7,468 nucleotides of DNA from Nitrososphaerales archaeon TH5894 (GCA_014523485.1 JAATVK010000085.1:1-7468); one strand, 5' to 3'; positions 1 through 5,708 are shown, numbered from the stretch's first letter. Made by a program: numbers and translations. The notes: a model not told the origin generated them from the sequence alone.

Positions 1-1
1 A

Positions 2-439
2 GGATTATCCACAGAATATGAAAATTACAAAAATAAAGAATTTGATAGAAACAAGTTAATTCTTTTTGATGGAAAAAGTAAATATTACGATCCTGTATTT
101 ACATGGGCTGACACTATAGCTCCAACGGCAATCACATTTATAGATTCAAACATTTTTAATGAAGAATATGAAAATGATCTCTTGGTAGGTTCAGTAAAAC
201 AAGGACGAATATTCCATTTTAATTTAAATGAAACAAGAACAGGATTGGATCTACCGCCAGGAGAATTGATAGATAAAATGGCAGATGTTGATGAAGAATT
301 AGAATCAGTTACTTTGGGAAGGAATTTTGGGATAATTACTGATATAGAAATAAATCCATATAACGGAAAAATTTATGTAGTGAATGGACAGACAAAAAAC
401 GGTAAGATTTATGAAATATATCCTAAGGAATTAACGTAG
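2..439 (+). CDS. PQQ-dependent sugar dehydrogenase (glucose/sorbosone dehydrogenase family), C-terminal part
   Basis: Partial gene: the reading frame is open from the left edge, and the last 145 codons up to TAG are visible. The TTG at 182 is internal and not a start. Family members are six-bladed beta-propellers that bind PQQ and oxidise sugars or other alcohols outside the membrane. The visible part matches the last blades of that fold: a WADTIAPTAITF segment (family pattern sW..aPtgl.fy), then a 'DLLVGSVKQGRIFHF' strand pair, then 'GRNFGIITDIEINPYNGKIYVV', the usual closing 'itDie..pdG.lYv' strand, ending in a short 'GKIYEIYP' strand. The catalytic His/Arg residues and any signal peptide would lie upstream, outside the window. 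The gene converges with the channel gene on the minus strand. Substrate cannot be told; thaumarchaeal copies are uncharacterised as far as I know. The family call is fairly sure, the activity is inference. Confidence 0.8.
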   Translation, partial: GLSTEYENYKNKEFDRNKLILFDGKSKYYDPVFTWADTIAPTAITFIDSNIFNEEYENDLLVGSVKQGRIFHFNLNETRTGLDLPPGELIDKMADVDEELESVTLGRNFGIITDIEINPYNGKIYVVNGQTKNGKIYEIYPKELT

Positions 440-527
440 TAGAGACACAAAATATGGTTGAAATAATAAATTATCCTTGGGGGTACAATTAAGATTATTG
501 TAGAGAAAAAAATAGTTATATTTATTA

Positions 528-579
528 AATCATAAATGATATATGAAATACACATATTGTTATTTTACAATTTATGATT
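528..579. terminator. Perfect inverted repeat between convergent genes, possible bidirectional terminator
   Basis: AATCATAAAT (528-537) pairs perfectly with ATTTATGATT (570-579), leaving a 32-base loop. Inside the loop a smaller ATATG/CATAT hairpin (541-545 with 553-557) can form. The repeat lies in the 199-base gap between the end of the sugar dehydrogenase gene and the end of the channel gene, so it could end transcripts from both sides. Archaeal termination mainly uses T-tracts, so the role is inference. Confidence 0.4.
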
Positions 580-638
580 ATATTATTAATTAAGATGCTT
601 CACATATACAGATTCCTTTAAATTAATAGCCACTTTAT

Positions 639-1259
639 CTAATGTTTGTATCTGCGTTTAATTATTATATTTAGTGGAGCCATTATTAACCAAAAATATT
701 GAGCAATTTCCAAATTAACAAATGAAATAATTATTGAGATAGTAAAAACTATAGGAATAGATATAAGGTTTACAAGAACGCCTTTTATAAATAAAGGATG
801 CAAATTCTTATCTACAAGACGTTTATTTCTTGTAGCATGCCACCATATTGTTGCAAGTAAAGAACTTGTCATAATTACAATCACACAATAGATAACATAA
901 GGAATTTGATATGTTCCATAGTTTATTACAAGTGAAGTAGAAAGTGATAATAGAGTTACCAATAAAAGAAATAGCAAATTTAGATATACCATAGTAATAT
1001 GTGATCCTTTAATATGATTAAATACTTGATGGTAAGATACCCAGAATATTGCTATTACAGCAAAACTTATAATATAACTTTCAAATTGTGGATATAAATC
1101 ATATAGTTCATCTAATAATTCAGATTGTGTAAGATGTGTTGGTAAATCTGGTATATCGATAGATAAAGCCATAAGAGTTATTGCAAATGCAAATACTGCG
1201 TCACTAAAAGAGATTACCCGTTCTACTTTTATAATTGGAGTAAACGATCCTGAAGACAT
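639..1259 (-). CDS. TMEM175-family (DUF1211) potassium channel subunit
   Basis: A 206-residue integral membrane protein. The family signature stands at the N-terminus: R14 followed by F18-S19-D20 and the AVFAFAITL helix, matching the conserved R...FSDAVFA-ITL of TMEM175 proteins. Six hydrophobic helices are visible at about 15-34, 60-80, 90-111, 119-140, 156-180 and 184-200, and the C-terminus is basic (KRRYKH). This is one six-helix unit, the usual prokaryotic size; the eukaryotic lysosomal protein has two. Prokaryotic members are known to form tetrameric K+-conducting leak channels, whose helix 1 carrying FSD lines the pore. A 'WVSYHQVF' segment (73-80) also fits the family. The ATG at 1259 is the start, because an in-frame TAG lies four codons upstream. 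A TATA-like box about 27 bases upstream suggests a leaderless message. Family call is strong; ion selectivity here is inferred. Confidence 0.88.
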   Translation of the reverse strand: MSSGSFTPIIKVERVISFSDAVFAFAITLMALSIDIPDLPTHLTQSELLDELYDLYPQFESYIISFAVIAIFWVSYHQVFNHIKGSHITMVYLNLLFLLLVTLLSLSTSLVINYGTYQIPYVIYCVIVIMTSSLLATIWWHATRNKRLVDKNLHPLFIKGVLVNLISIPIVFTISIIISFVNLEIAQYFWLIMAPLNIIIKRRYKH

Positions 1260-1280
1260 CCTTGAAATCTAGTTATGTAG

Positions 1281-1291
1281 ATTAAATAAAT
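1281..1291 (-). promoter_or_regulatory. TATA-like promoter element of the TMEM175 gene
   Basis: On the minus strand the sequence reads ATTTATTTAAT, centred about 27 bases before the ATG at 1259. With the usual archaeal spacing of TATA box to transcription start, this would place the first base of the message at or very near the start codon. Confidence 0.5.
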
Positions 1292-1350
1292 ATTTATCTA
1301 AAAAAATAAACTGTAAAATTTGAGTTTACAATTTTAAACATAAAAGTTAT

Positions 1351-1377
1351 AGTAACATAAAACATTTGCCTGTTACT
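1351..1377. other. Short perfect inverted repeat in the gap behind the channel gene
   Basis: AGTAACA (1351-1357) and TGTTACT (1371-1377) form a 7-bp stem with a 13-base loop. It lies about 90-120 bases upstream of the channel start and about 160 bases after the stop of the DMFase-like gene. On the minus strand it is followed by ATAACTTTT, so it could be a late terminator of the latter gene or an operator of the former. The rest of 1260-1533 is AT-rich and holds no convincing gene. Confidence 0.35.
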
Positions 1378-1533
1378 GATAGTACAAATAATAATGATAA
1401 AAGAAGAAGAAAAAATTATAGATAAAGAAACACAGTATATTAATTAGGATAGAAATATTTAAGCGGCTATATTTAACAGTATAAAAGAACTTAATTCTTA
1501 TTGACTATAATAAATAAAATAAAGATCATTATA

Positions 1534-2619
1534 TTAAATATTCGATAAGAGAATATGTTCATAAAAACTTAAGAGATTCTTATCCTCAAATACATCATCT
1601 CCAAATATTCCAAAACTAACTACCTTTCCAAGTCCATATTTTAGCTCATATGCTGCGATAAAAAAATTGTATTGAGATTGAGATTGAGCTTGGTAGTCAA
1701 TTAGAATTTTTGCGTTAGGATTAGTTATATATTGTTCTTCATGATGAGTATATGAAAATGGATTGTTGTTGAAGGTAACTTGACAAAAATTACCACAGTA
1801 ATTGCTTCCTATCCATTCAGTATTTTCATCAGCCCATCTTTCCTTTATATCTCTCCAAGCCCTTTCACCATCAAAGCTCCAAGAATGTCCTTTAACTAAA
1901 CTAATTTTATTATTAATTGAATCATATTCAACCTCTGTATAAAATACATTTGCATCAAATAGAATGATTGTTCCTCCATTTTCTGTGAATTTCTTAAAGT
2001 TATTGTATTCTTGTTGCGTTACATATTCTGAATGACCAAGAATAAGGATATCATAAAAATTGCTATTATCTTGAGCAAAAATAAAACCATTATGTATATC
2101 TTGATCAGCTAAGTAAGTTAAGTGTGCATTAGGAAGTAAAGAAGAAGTATAATCTCTAAGATGATGTAGTCCCAAAGCTTTCTTACTATTGAAACTGTCA
2201 GTACTATTTCGTAAACTTGGTGATAATGAGTCTATATCTGATATTACAAATTCATTTTCATTTACCTGTGCATATTTCTTATAAAAAGTATAAAATGCAT
2301 TAGAACCATAGGCTGACATAGTAAAAGTAGGTAATACAAAACCAATTTTTGTCTCTGAGGCTGACAAACGTGAGCGATCTAAATCTTTAATTTCTGGAAG
2401 CGCATGTGGAGAAAGGAATCTCTTATTTTCCTCGAGCATTTTGTTAATAGCATTTATTTTTACAGCATTATCTTTAAAATACTCTTCATCATAATTTTGT
2501 GAATATTCATCATAAATCGAATAATATTCTTCCTCTTCATCTTGTGCGTAAATATTTGTAGCAAATAAAGCTGCTGATAGTATAATAAATTCTAAAAGTA
2601 ATAGTATTTTAAAATACAT
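1534..2619 (-). CDS. Exported protein with N,N-dimethylformamidase-large-subunit-like (GATase-fold) domain
   Basis: A 361-residue protein with a Sec signal peptide: hydrophobic core about 5-20 and a probable cleavage site after Y24-A25. Residues 26-50 are an acidic, tyrosine-rich linker (11 D/E and 6 Y in 25 residues). The main domain runs from about 90 to the end. Its best landmark is YDILILGHSEYVT (189-201), followed by 'FTENGGTIILFDANVFY' (211-227). This matches the 'YDvl..GHsEYwt' and 'GG.l..l..N.fY' motifs of the DMFase large-subunit C-terminal domain, which has a class I glutamine-amidotransferase-like fold. Later landmarks are C275/C279 (YCGNFC) and HHEEQY (292-297). From memory, DMFase holds an iron with two tyrosines and a glutamate; Y199 and a glutamate in HHEEQ are plausible equivalents, but this is inference. 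The N-terminal part of true DMFase is absent, so hydrolysis of formamides is not implied. Similar proteins are common in thaumarchaea. Confidence 0.65.
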   Translation of the reverse strand: MYFKILLLLEFIILSAALFATNIYAQDEEEEYYSIYDEYSQNYDEEYFKDNAVKINAINKMLEENKRFLSPHALPEIKDLDRSRLSASETKIGFVLPTFTMSAYGSNAFYTFYKKYAQVNENEFVISDIDSLSPSLRNSTDSFNSKKALGLHHLRDYTSSLLPNAHLTYLADQDIHNGFIFAQDNSNFYDILILGHSEYVTQQEYNNFKKFTENGGTIILFDANVFYTEVEYDSINNKISLVKGHSWSFDGERAWRDIKERWADENTEWIGSNYCGNFCQVTFNNNPFSYTHHEEQYITNPNAKILIDYQAQSQSQYNFFIAAYELKYGLGKVVSFGIFGDDVFEDKNLLSFYEHILLSNI

Positions 2620-2637
2620 AATTAATTAAAGTTATAA

Positions 2638-2648
2638 TTTCTTAAATG
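2638..2648 (-). promoter_or_regulatory. Weak TATA-like element of the DMFase-like gene
   Basis: On the minus strand the segment CATTTAAGAAA lies about 20-29 bases before the ATG at 2619. It is the best TATA candidate at the distance seen for the other genes, although a closer AATTATAA (about 2632-2639) also exists. Confidence 0.35.
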
Positions 2649-2781
2649 AAATATGATGGAATTTTCTTTTAAATTTTCTATATCAAGTTTAAGTTATTAA
2701 CTAATTATGTTATATATAATAACAAAATAATAAATAATATTGTAAATTTTTATTGAGCGAAATCATTTAGAAAACTAATAT

Positions 2782-2844
2782 AAAACAATTGGTTTGGGTC
2801 AGTATGATTTGATCCCTTCAATATTGTGGGATCAGTTGTTTTTT
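2782..2844 (+). repeat. Dispersed intergenic element, copy A, with nested hairpins and T-tract
   Basis: Bases 2794-2842 align without gaps to 6261-6309 with 38 of 49 identical. The copy contains TGATCCC (2810-2816) and GGGATCA (2828-2834), a perfect 7-bp stem with an 11-base loop. An outer pair AAAACAA (2782-2788) and TTGTTTT (2836-2842) encloses it, and a run of six T ends the unit. Hairpin plus T-run on the plus strand is what a small RNA with its own terminator would look like, but the stem is not preserved in the other copy. Function is unknown. Confidence 0.55.
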
Positions 2845-3080
2845 ACTTTAAAATAGATCTTTTAATTATTCTGAACTAAATATTTTCCAAAATACTCCAA
2901 AATATGTGCAACCTATGGTTAGCTAAAGCAGTTGATATAAAATGCATTTGTCAAATTAATTAATAATTATTATTTTATAAGATCTACTAGATAAAATATT
3001 ATACCACTAGAATGTTAAACCTAGTCAACACTCATAAAGACGGACTTTAAATTTTTCATAGGGTTTAGTTAATAATATAC

Positions 3081-3089
3081 TAATAAATA
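3081..3089 (+). promoter_or_regulatory. TATA-like element of the 100-residue gene
   Basis: TAATAAATA lies 26-34 bases before the ATG at 3115, the distance expected for a leaderless archaeal transcript. An overlapping AATATAC slightly upstream is an alternative. Confidence 0.45.
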
Positions 3090-3114
3090 CCAAAAATAGA
3101 TAAAAAATTAAATC

Positions 3115-3417
3115 ATGAAGGTACAAGTGTATTTCTGTAAAGAACCTGAAGTCGAAATGATAATTAAAAATAATAGAATTAGTAACCAAGCACTCTTTAC
3201 TCTATATGATCCAGTATGGGAATCAGAATTCAAAAATGTCTTAAATCCAGGTAGAATTTGGCTTAAATTTAAAGAAGAGGATAAGCCTTTTGGAATACCT
3301 CTTAGGGAAAAGAAATCTCATAATAAAATAGATCTTGGAGATATTATTCAGATAGCTGATGATTATTATATTGTTGATACTGTTGGAGTAAGAAAAATAA
3401 CAATAATCAAAAATTGA
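3115..3417 (+). CDS. Unrecognised 100-residue soluble protein
   Basis: I do not recognise this protein. The ATG at 3115 is preceded directly by an in-frame TAA at 3109-3111, and a TATA-like box sits at the leaderless distance, so the start is well set. The protein is charged, with no signal peptide or membrane helix. Short alternating hydrophobic runs (IWLKF at 48-52, DIIQI at 76-80, YYIVDTVGVRKITII at 84-98) point to a mostly beta-strand fold, perhaps a small barrel. Two tryptophans (W35, W49) and a 'NPGRIWLKF' turn are the most distinctive spots, and there is one cysteine (C8). Base composition and codon use look like those of its neighbours, which supports a real gene. It stands alone: the upstream gene is divergent and the downstream gene converges on it, so context gives no hint of its role. 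Confidence 0.65.
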   Translation: MKVQVYFCKEPEVEMIIKNNRISNQALFTLYDPVWESEFKNVLNPGRIWLKFKEEDKPFGIPLREKKSHNKIDLGDIIQIADDYYIVDTVGVRKITIIKN

Positions 3418-3738
3418 TTTTATTAACTCGGTGATGAACTCTTGTAAGTCTGTCTTCTATTAGCTTAAGAGGTTATATATAAAATAAATTTTAATTTAAT
3501 TATAAATTTTTTAATATCATTTAGTCTTTTCCCTCCTCTTATGTGTTCAAAATACAACATCAAATCCAAATATATTAACCCACTTCCTTCAAGAATGCTG
3601 TCAGTGGGATGTGAAATAAATTTGACATAATTTTTGATTCCCTTCTAGTATTTATGAACTTAAATTTCTTTATTACATACATTTCACTAAAAATTTATTT
3701 GAAATTCTAGTTTGGAAATTACTCAAGATTCAAATAAA
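3418..3738. other. 321-base convergent intergenic region
   Basis: The gap lies between the stop of the 100-residue gene and the stop of the methyltransferase gene. It holds a possible stem CTCTT/AAGAG around 3439-3472, AT-rich T-tracts near 3500-3515 that could end the plus-strand transcript, a short match to the dispersed element (3602-3615), and the inverted repeat at 3692-3740. A GTGATGA at 3431-3437 resembles a C box, but no D box follows. No gene is seen. Confidence 0.45.
3602..3615 (+). repeat. Short relative of the dispersed element (copy D)
   Basis: CAGTGGGATGTGAA matches CAGTGGGATTTGAA at 6267-6280 in 13 of 14 bases. Similarity fades on both sides, so this is either a decayed copy or a chance match. 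Confidence 0.3.
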
Positions 3739-3740
3739 TT
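3692..3740 (-). terminator. Perfect 12-bp inverted repeat at the end of the methyltransferase gene
   Basis: AATTTATTTGAA (3692-3703) and TTCAAATAAATT (3729-3740) are perfect reverse complements with a 25-base loop. The right arm overlaps the TAA stop of the methyltransferase, and on the minus strand the left arm is followed by TTTTTAGTG. This suits a transcript end, or a 3' structure that protects the message. The role is inferred; the structure is plain in the sequence. Confidence 0.5.
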
Positions 3741-4821
3741 ATGGTTTAATTTCATAAATAATATTTATTGGTGTATCTATAGCCCTTTTAAAATGTGAAA
3801 AACCGCTTTTCTTTACTATGTCTCTGATTTTTTCTTCTCCTGCTTGTGCACCTAATGCAGGACCATTAAAAGCTAGTGAATTTGGTACACATATTAAGGT
3901 AGATGCAGCATAAAATGTTTTAGATATTGGATTGATATTATCTTCAAGTTTATTTTGAGAATATGGTTCAACTATCATACAAACTCCTTCCTCTTTGTTG
4001 ATTGTATTTAATACATGAGTCAATGCACCTTGAGGATCTCCCATATCATGAAGACAATCAAAGAATGTTATAAAATCATAATTAGTACCTGGAAATTCAG
4101 ATGCTGAAGATATTTCAAATTTCAAATTATTTAAATTCTCTTGTTTTGCATTATTATTTGCTTTTTCAATTGATTCTTTATGGAAATCAAATCCTGTAAA
4201 TTGGGAATTTGGAAAAGCTTTAGCCATCAGTGTTGTACTTATTCCATAACCACATCCTATATCTGCGACCTTGATTCCTTGTTTAAGTCTTTCATGAATT
4301 TTTCCATTTTCTATTGATGGAATCCATATATTTAATAAGTTACCTATATATCCAGCTTTAAAGAATTCTGCAAAGCCATCTGCCATACAAACATGATGAT
4401 CCATCCAAGAAAATGTTCTTTCGTTTTTAAACATTTTCATAAATTCTTCCTCATCTTTAAAGTAAGATTTAATTGCTTTAAATGCCCCTTGTATATAGAT
4501 AGGACTATTATGATCTGATAATGCTAGTGCATGTTCAGGAGGCAAAAAGAATTTTTCTGTTGAAGGATCATATTCTATATATCCACTAGAAACTTGATTT
4601 CCTAGCCATTCTTTAACTAGTCTTTCATTGGTTCCAGTCTTTTTTGCAAGTTCTTCAAAAGTTATATATTTGTTTTCATTTGCCATCGCTTTATATAATC
4701 CAAGTCTTTCTCCAAGGATAACTAGCATAGCAGTAGAGCTTCCAGCAATATCTTGTATAGCTTTATTCATAAATTCTTGTACCTTGGATTCGTTGATATT
4801 ATTTTTTAATTGTTGATTCAA
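3739..4821 (-). CDS. Class I SAM-dependent methyltransferase with N-terminal winged helix (Rv2258c-like)
   Basis: A 360-residue cytosolic protein. Residues about 18-100 form the winged-helix/dimerisation domain of Rv2258c-like methyltransferases ('MLVILGERLGLYKAM', then 'FEELAKKTGTNERLVKEWL'). The Rossmann domain runs from about 180. It has motif I VADIGCGYG (185-193), the acidic residue D212 that would hold the ribose of SAM, and 'FFDCLHDMGDP' (253-263), a hallmark of this subfamily, followed by 'MIVEPY' (282-287). The acceptor substrate is unknown; relatives are often listed as O-methyltransferases of small molecules. The start is TTG at 4821: an in-frame TAA lies seven codons upstream, no ATG lies between, and a TATA box sits about 29 bases before it. 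The next candidate, ATG at 4770 (M18), would cut into the conserved 'EFMNKA' start of the domain. The gene has its own promoter with a striking set of half-sites, so it is probably controlled singly. Confidence 0.85.
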   Translation of the reverse strand: MNQQLKNNINESKVQEFMNKAIQDIAGSSTAMLVILGERLGLYKAMANENKYITFEELAKKTGTNERLVKEWLGNQVSSGYIEYDPSTEKFFLPPEHALALSDHNSPIYIQGAFKAIKSYFKDEEEFMKMFKNERTFSWMDHHVCMADGFAEFFKAGYIGNLLNIWIPSIENGKIHERLKQGIKVADIGCGYGISTTLMAKAFPNSQFTGFDFHKESIEKANNNAKQENLNNLKFEISSASEFPGTNYDFITFFDCLHDMGDPQGALTHVLNTINKEEGVCMIVEPYSQNKLEDNINPISKTFYAASTLICVPNSLAFNGPALGAQAGEEKIRDIVKKSGFSHFKRAIDTPINIIYEIKP

Positions 4822-4834
4822 TAAGTTATTGATT

Positions 4835-4872
4835 TGACATTATCGATTTAAATATTGTCATGACATTGTCAT
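4835..4872 (-). promoter_or_regulatory. Methyltransferase promoter: TATA box flanked by TGTCA/TGACA half-sites
   Basis: On the minus strand ATATTTAAAT (4846-4855) is a good TATA box about 29 bases before the TTG start. Directly upstream lies the perfect 10-bp palindrome TGTCATGACA (4856-4865). An 8-base direct repeat ATTGTCAT (4854-4861 and 4865-4872) overlaps it, and another TGACA stands downstream of the TATA box at 4835-4839. Half-sites on both sides of TATA suggest a regulator that competes with or helps TBP/TFB; the regulator is unknown. Confidence 0.5.
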
Positions 4873-4941
4873 TATATTATTGCTAGAATTAGTCATAGTT
4901 GTTTCCTATAATTTACTATAAATATTGCAATCTAAATCTAG

Positions 4942-4993
4942 TAAAGACAGGGAGTAAAAAGCAGACTTCAATGGGGCCAGTGGTTTCAGTTGT
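4942..4993 (+). repeat. Dispersed intergenic element, degenerate copy C
   Basis: It shares TAAAGACAG (4942-4950) with 6242-6250 and CCAGTGG (4977-4983) with 6266-6272, with 11 extra bases between the two blocks. A TCTAAAT precedes both copies. GTGGTTTCAGTTGT (4980-4993) matches 12 of 14 bases of 2826-2839 in copy A, so the middle of the element may have been lost here. Confidence 0.4.
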
Positions 4994-5021
4994 GATATTG
5001 CTTCTTAAAATGTAATGTACC

Positions 5022-5070
5022 ATAAGATTAAACAAAAAGCAAGTATTGAACATTAGTCATTTAATCTTAT
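5022..5070. repeat. Perfect 11-bp inverted repeat with 27-base loop
   Basis: ATAAGATTAAA (5022-5032) and TTTAATCTTAT (5060-5070) are perfect reverse complements. The repeat lies 70-118 bases after the stop of the phasin-like gene and about 200 bases before the methyltransferase start. It may be a transcript end or RNA-stabilising structure of the former. Confidence 0.45.
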
Positions 5071-5127
5071 AATTAAACAAGTAGTTAACTCATCTAATAA
5101 AATTGTATTTCAAAAATTAAAACAAAT

Positions 5128-5136
5128 AAAAAAAAA
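5128..5136 (-). terminator. T9 tract just after the phasin-like gene
   Basis: A run of nine A on the plus strand, so nine T in the transcript, starts only four bases after the TAG stop of the minus-strand gene. Further T-runs follow at about 5110-5125. Runs of this kind are the usual archaeal intrinsic terminator. Confidence 0.6.
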
Positions 5137-5139
5137 TAT

Positions 5140-5673
5140 CTATTGGTTAGAAGATCTTTCTATTTTCTTGAGAAAGTTAAAGTAGTTTTGAATTGACTCA
5201 TTATAGTATTTTTGTGCAATTTCTAATGATTTGTTAAAGGTTTCTGTAGATCCCAATACAACCTCATTCATTTTGTTTGTAGAATCAATGGTTTTATCTG
5301 TAATAGTTTGGTTGGCCTTATTATAAAGATCTGCATATCTTTTTGGAGATGTAGAATCCTTGCTATAAGATTTAGATGTAATATCTAAAAATCTTGATAT
5401 TACTGACTGATAAGTATCAAGAAGATTCTTTTGTAATTCTACAAAGTTGTTTGTGATTGATTGGAATGTATTAACAGCGTTTTGTTGATATTTGCTTGTT
5501 GTATCGATACTTTTCTCAATAATTTCATTGCTTTTCTTTTGATATTCATTGATATTCTGATTGAATTTATTTGTAGCTTCTGAAATCTGTTGTTTTTGTT
5601 GGGATAGAAGTTTCTCAGTTTCATCTTTTATAGTATTAGTATATTTTTTATTTTCTTCCTCTTTATTCGTCAT
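5140..5673 (-). CDS. Phasin-like helical protein with internal duplication
   Basis: A 177-residue, almost wholly alpha-helical protein rich in N, Q, S, T and K, with no Cys, His or Trp, one Gly and one Pro. No signal peptide or membrane helix. Amphipathic helices run about 15-100 and 115-172, split by a polar turn (SKDSTSPKR, 104-112). The two halves look duplicated with an offset of 73 residues: EKSIDTTSK (53-61) matches DKTIDSTNK (126-134), Q81-K82 matches Q154-K155, Q89 matches Q162, and I98 matches I171. Composition and length resemble phasins, which coat polyhydroxyalkanoate granules, and some thaumarchaea carry PHA synthase genes. No phaC or phaE is visible here, so the role is only a guess; a generic coiled-coil or stress protein is also possible. 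ATG at 5673 follows directly on an in-frame TAA, with a clear TATA box upstream and a T9 tract after the stop, so it is transcribed alone. Confidence 0.7.
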   Translation of the reverse strand: MTNKEEENKKYTNTIKDETEKLLSQQKQQISEATNKFNQNINEYQKKSNEIIEKSIDTTSKYQQNAVNTFQSITNNFVELQKNLLDTYQSVISRFLDITSKSYSKDSTSPKRYADLYNKANQTITDKTIDSTNKMNEVVLGSTETFNKSLEIAQKYYNESIQNYFNFLKKIERSSNQ

Positions 5674-5699
5674 TTAGGTAATTATTACATGTTTATCCA

Positions 5700-5708
5700 A
5701 TTTATAAG
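5700..5708 (-). promoter_or_regulatory. TATA box of the phasin-like gene
   Basis: On the minus strand CTTATAAATT lies about 28-34 bases before the ATG at 5673, the clearest TATA box in the window. The implied transcript starts within a few bases of the ATG. Confidence 0.6.

Larger units (their letters stand above)
2620..3114. other. 495-base divergent intergenic region
   Basis: This gap separates the start of the minus-strand DMFase-like gene from the plus-strand 100-residue gene. It holds the two promoters, a small dyad TGTTAT-N5-ATAACA (2708-2724), the first copy of a dispersed element (2782-2844), an 8-bp inverted repeat TATTTTAT/ATAAAATA (2971-2978 with 2991-2998), and a small stem TAAAG-N5-CTTTA (3035-3049). 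I found no open frame of convincing length or composition and no recognisable RNA gene. Confidence 0.5.
4822..5139. other. 318-base intergenic region upstream of the methyltransferase
   Basis: From right to left it holds the T-tract end of the phasin-like gene, an 11-bp inverted repeat (5022-5070), a degenerate copy of the dispersed element (4942-4993) and the methyltransferase promoter with its half-sites. No open frame of note and no recognisable RNA gene was seen. Confidence 0.5.

Noticed and set aside
182..439. TTG at 182 as the start of a separate 85-residue protein
   Set aside because: The same frame is open to the left edge and the upstream residues (WADTIAPTAITF) continue the sugar dehydrogenase fold, so this is the tail of a longer gene.
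1388..1446. Tiny frame (about 17 codons, MIKEEEKII...) in the gap behind the channel gene
   Set aside because: Too short, with no supporting homology; lysine/glutamate-rich short frames are expected in purine-rich AT sequence.
3033..3064. TAAAGAC-containing segment as a further copy of the dispersed element
   Set aside because: Alignment to copy C gives only about 18 of 30 matches, mostly A and T, which is too weak to claim.
3425..3475. C/D box guide RNA
   Set aside because: A perfect C-box-like GTGATGA is present at 3431-3437, but no CTGA D box follows at a suitable distance and no C'/D' pair is seen.
4628..4816. 62-codon open frame on the plus strand
   Set aside because: It lies wholly inside the methyltransferase gene on the other strand, whose protein matches a known family; the hydrophobic product is an antisense shadow.
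5439..5624. 61-codon open frame on the minus strand
   Set aside because: It is an out-of-frame shadow within the phasin-like gene with no promoter of its own.
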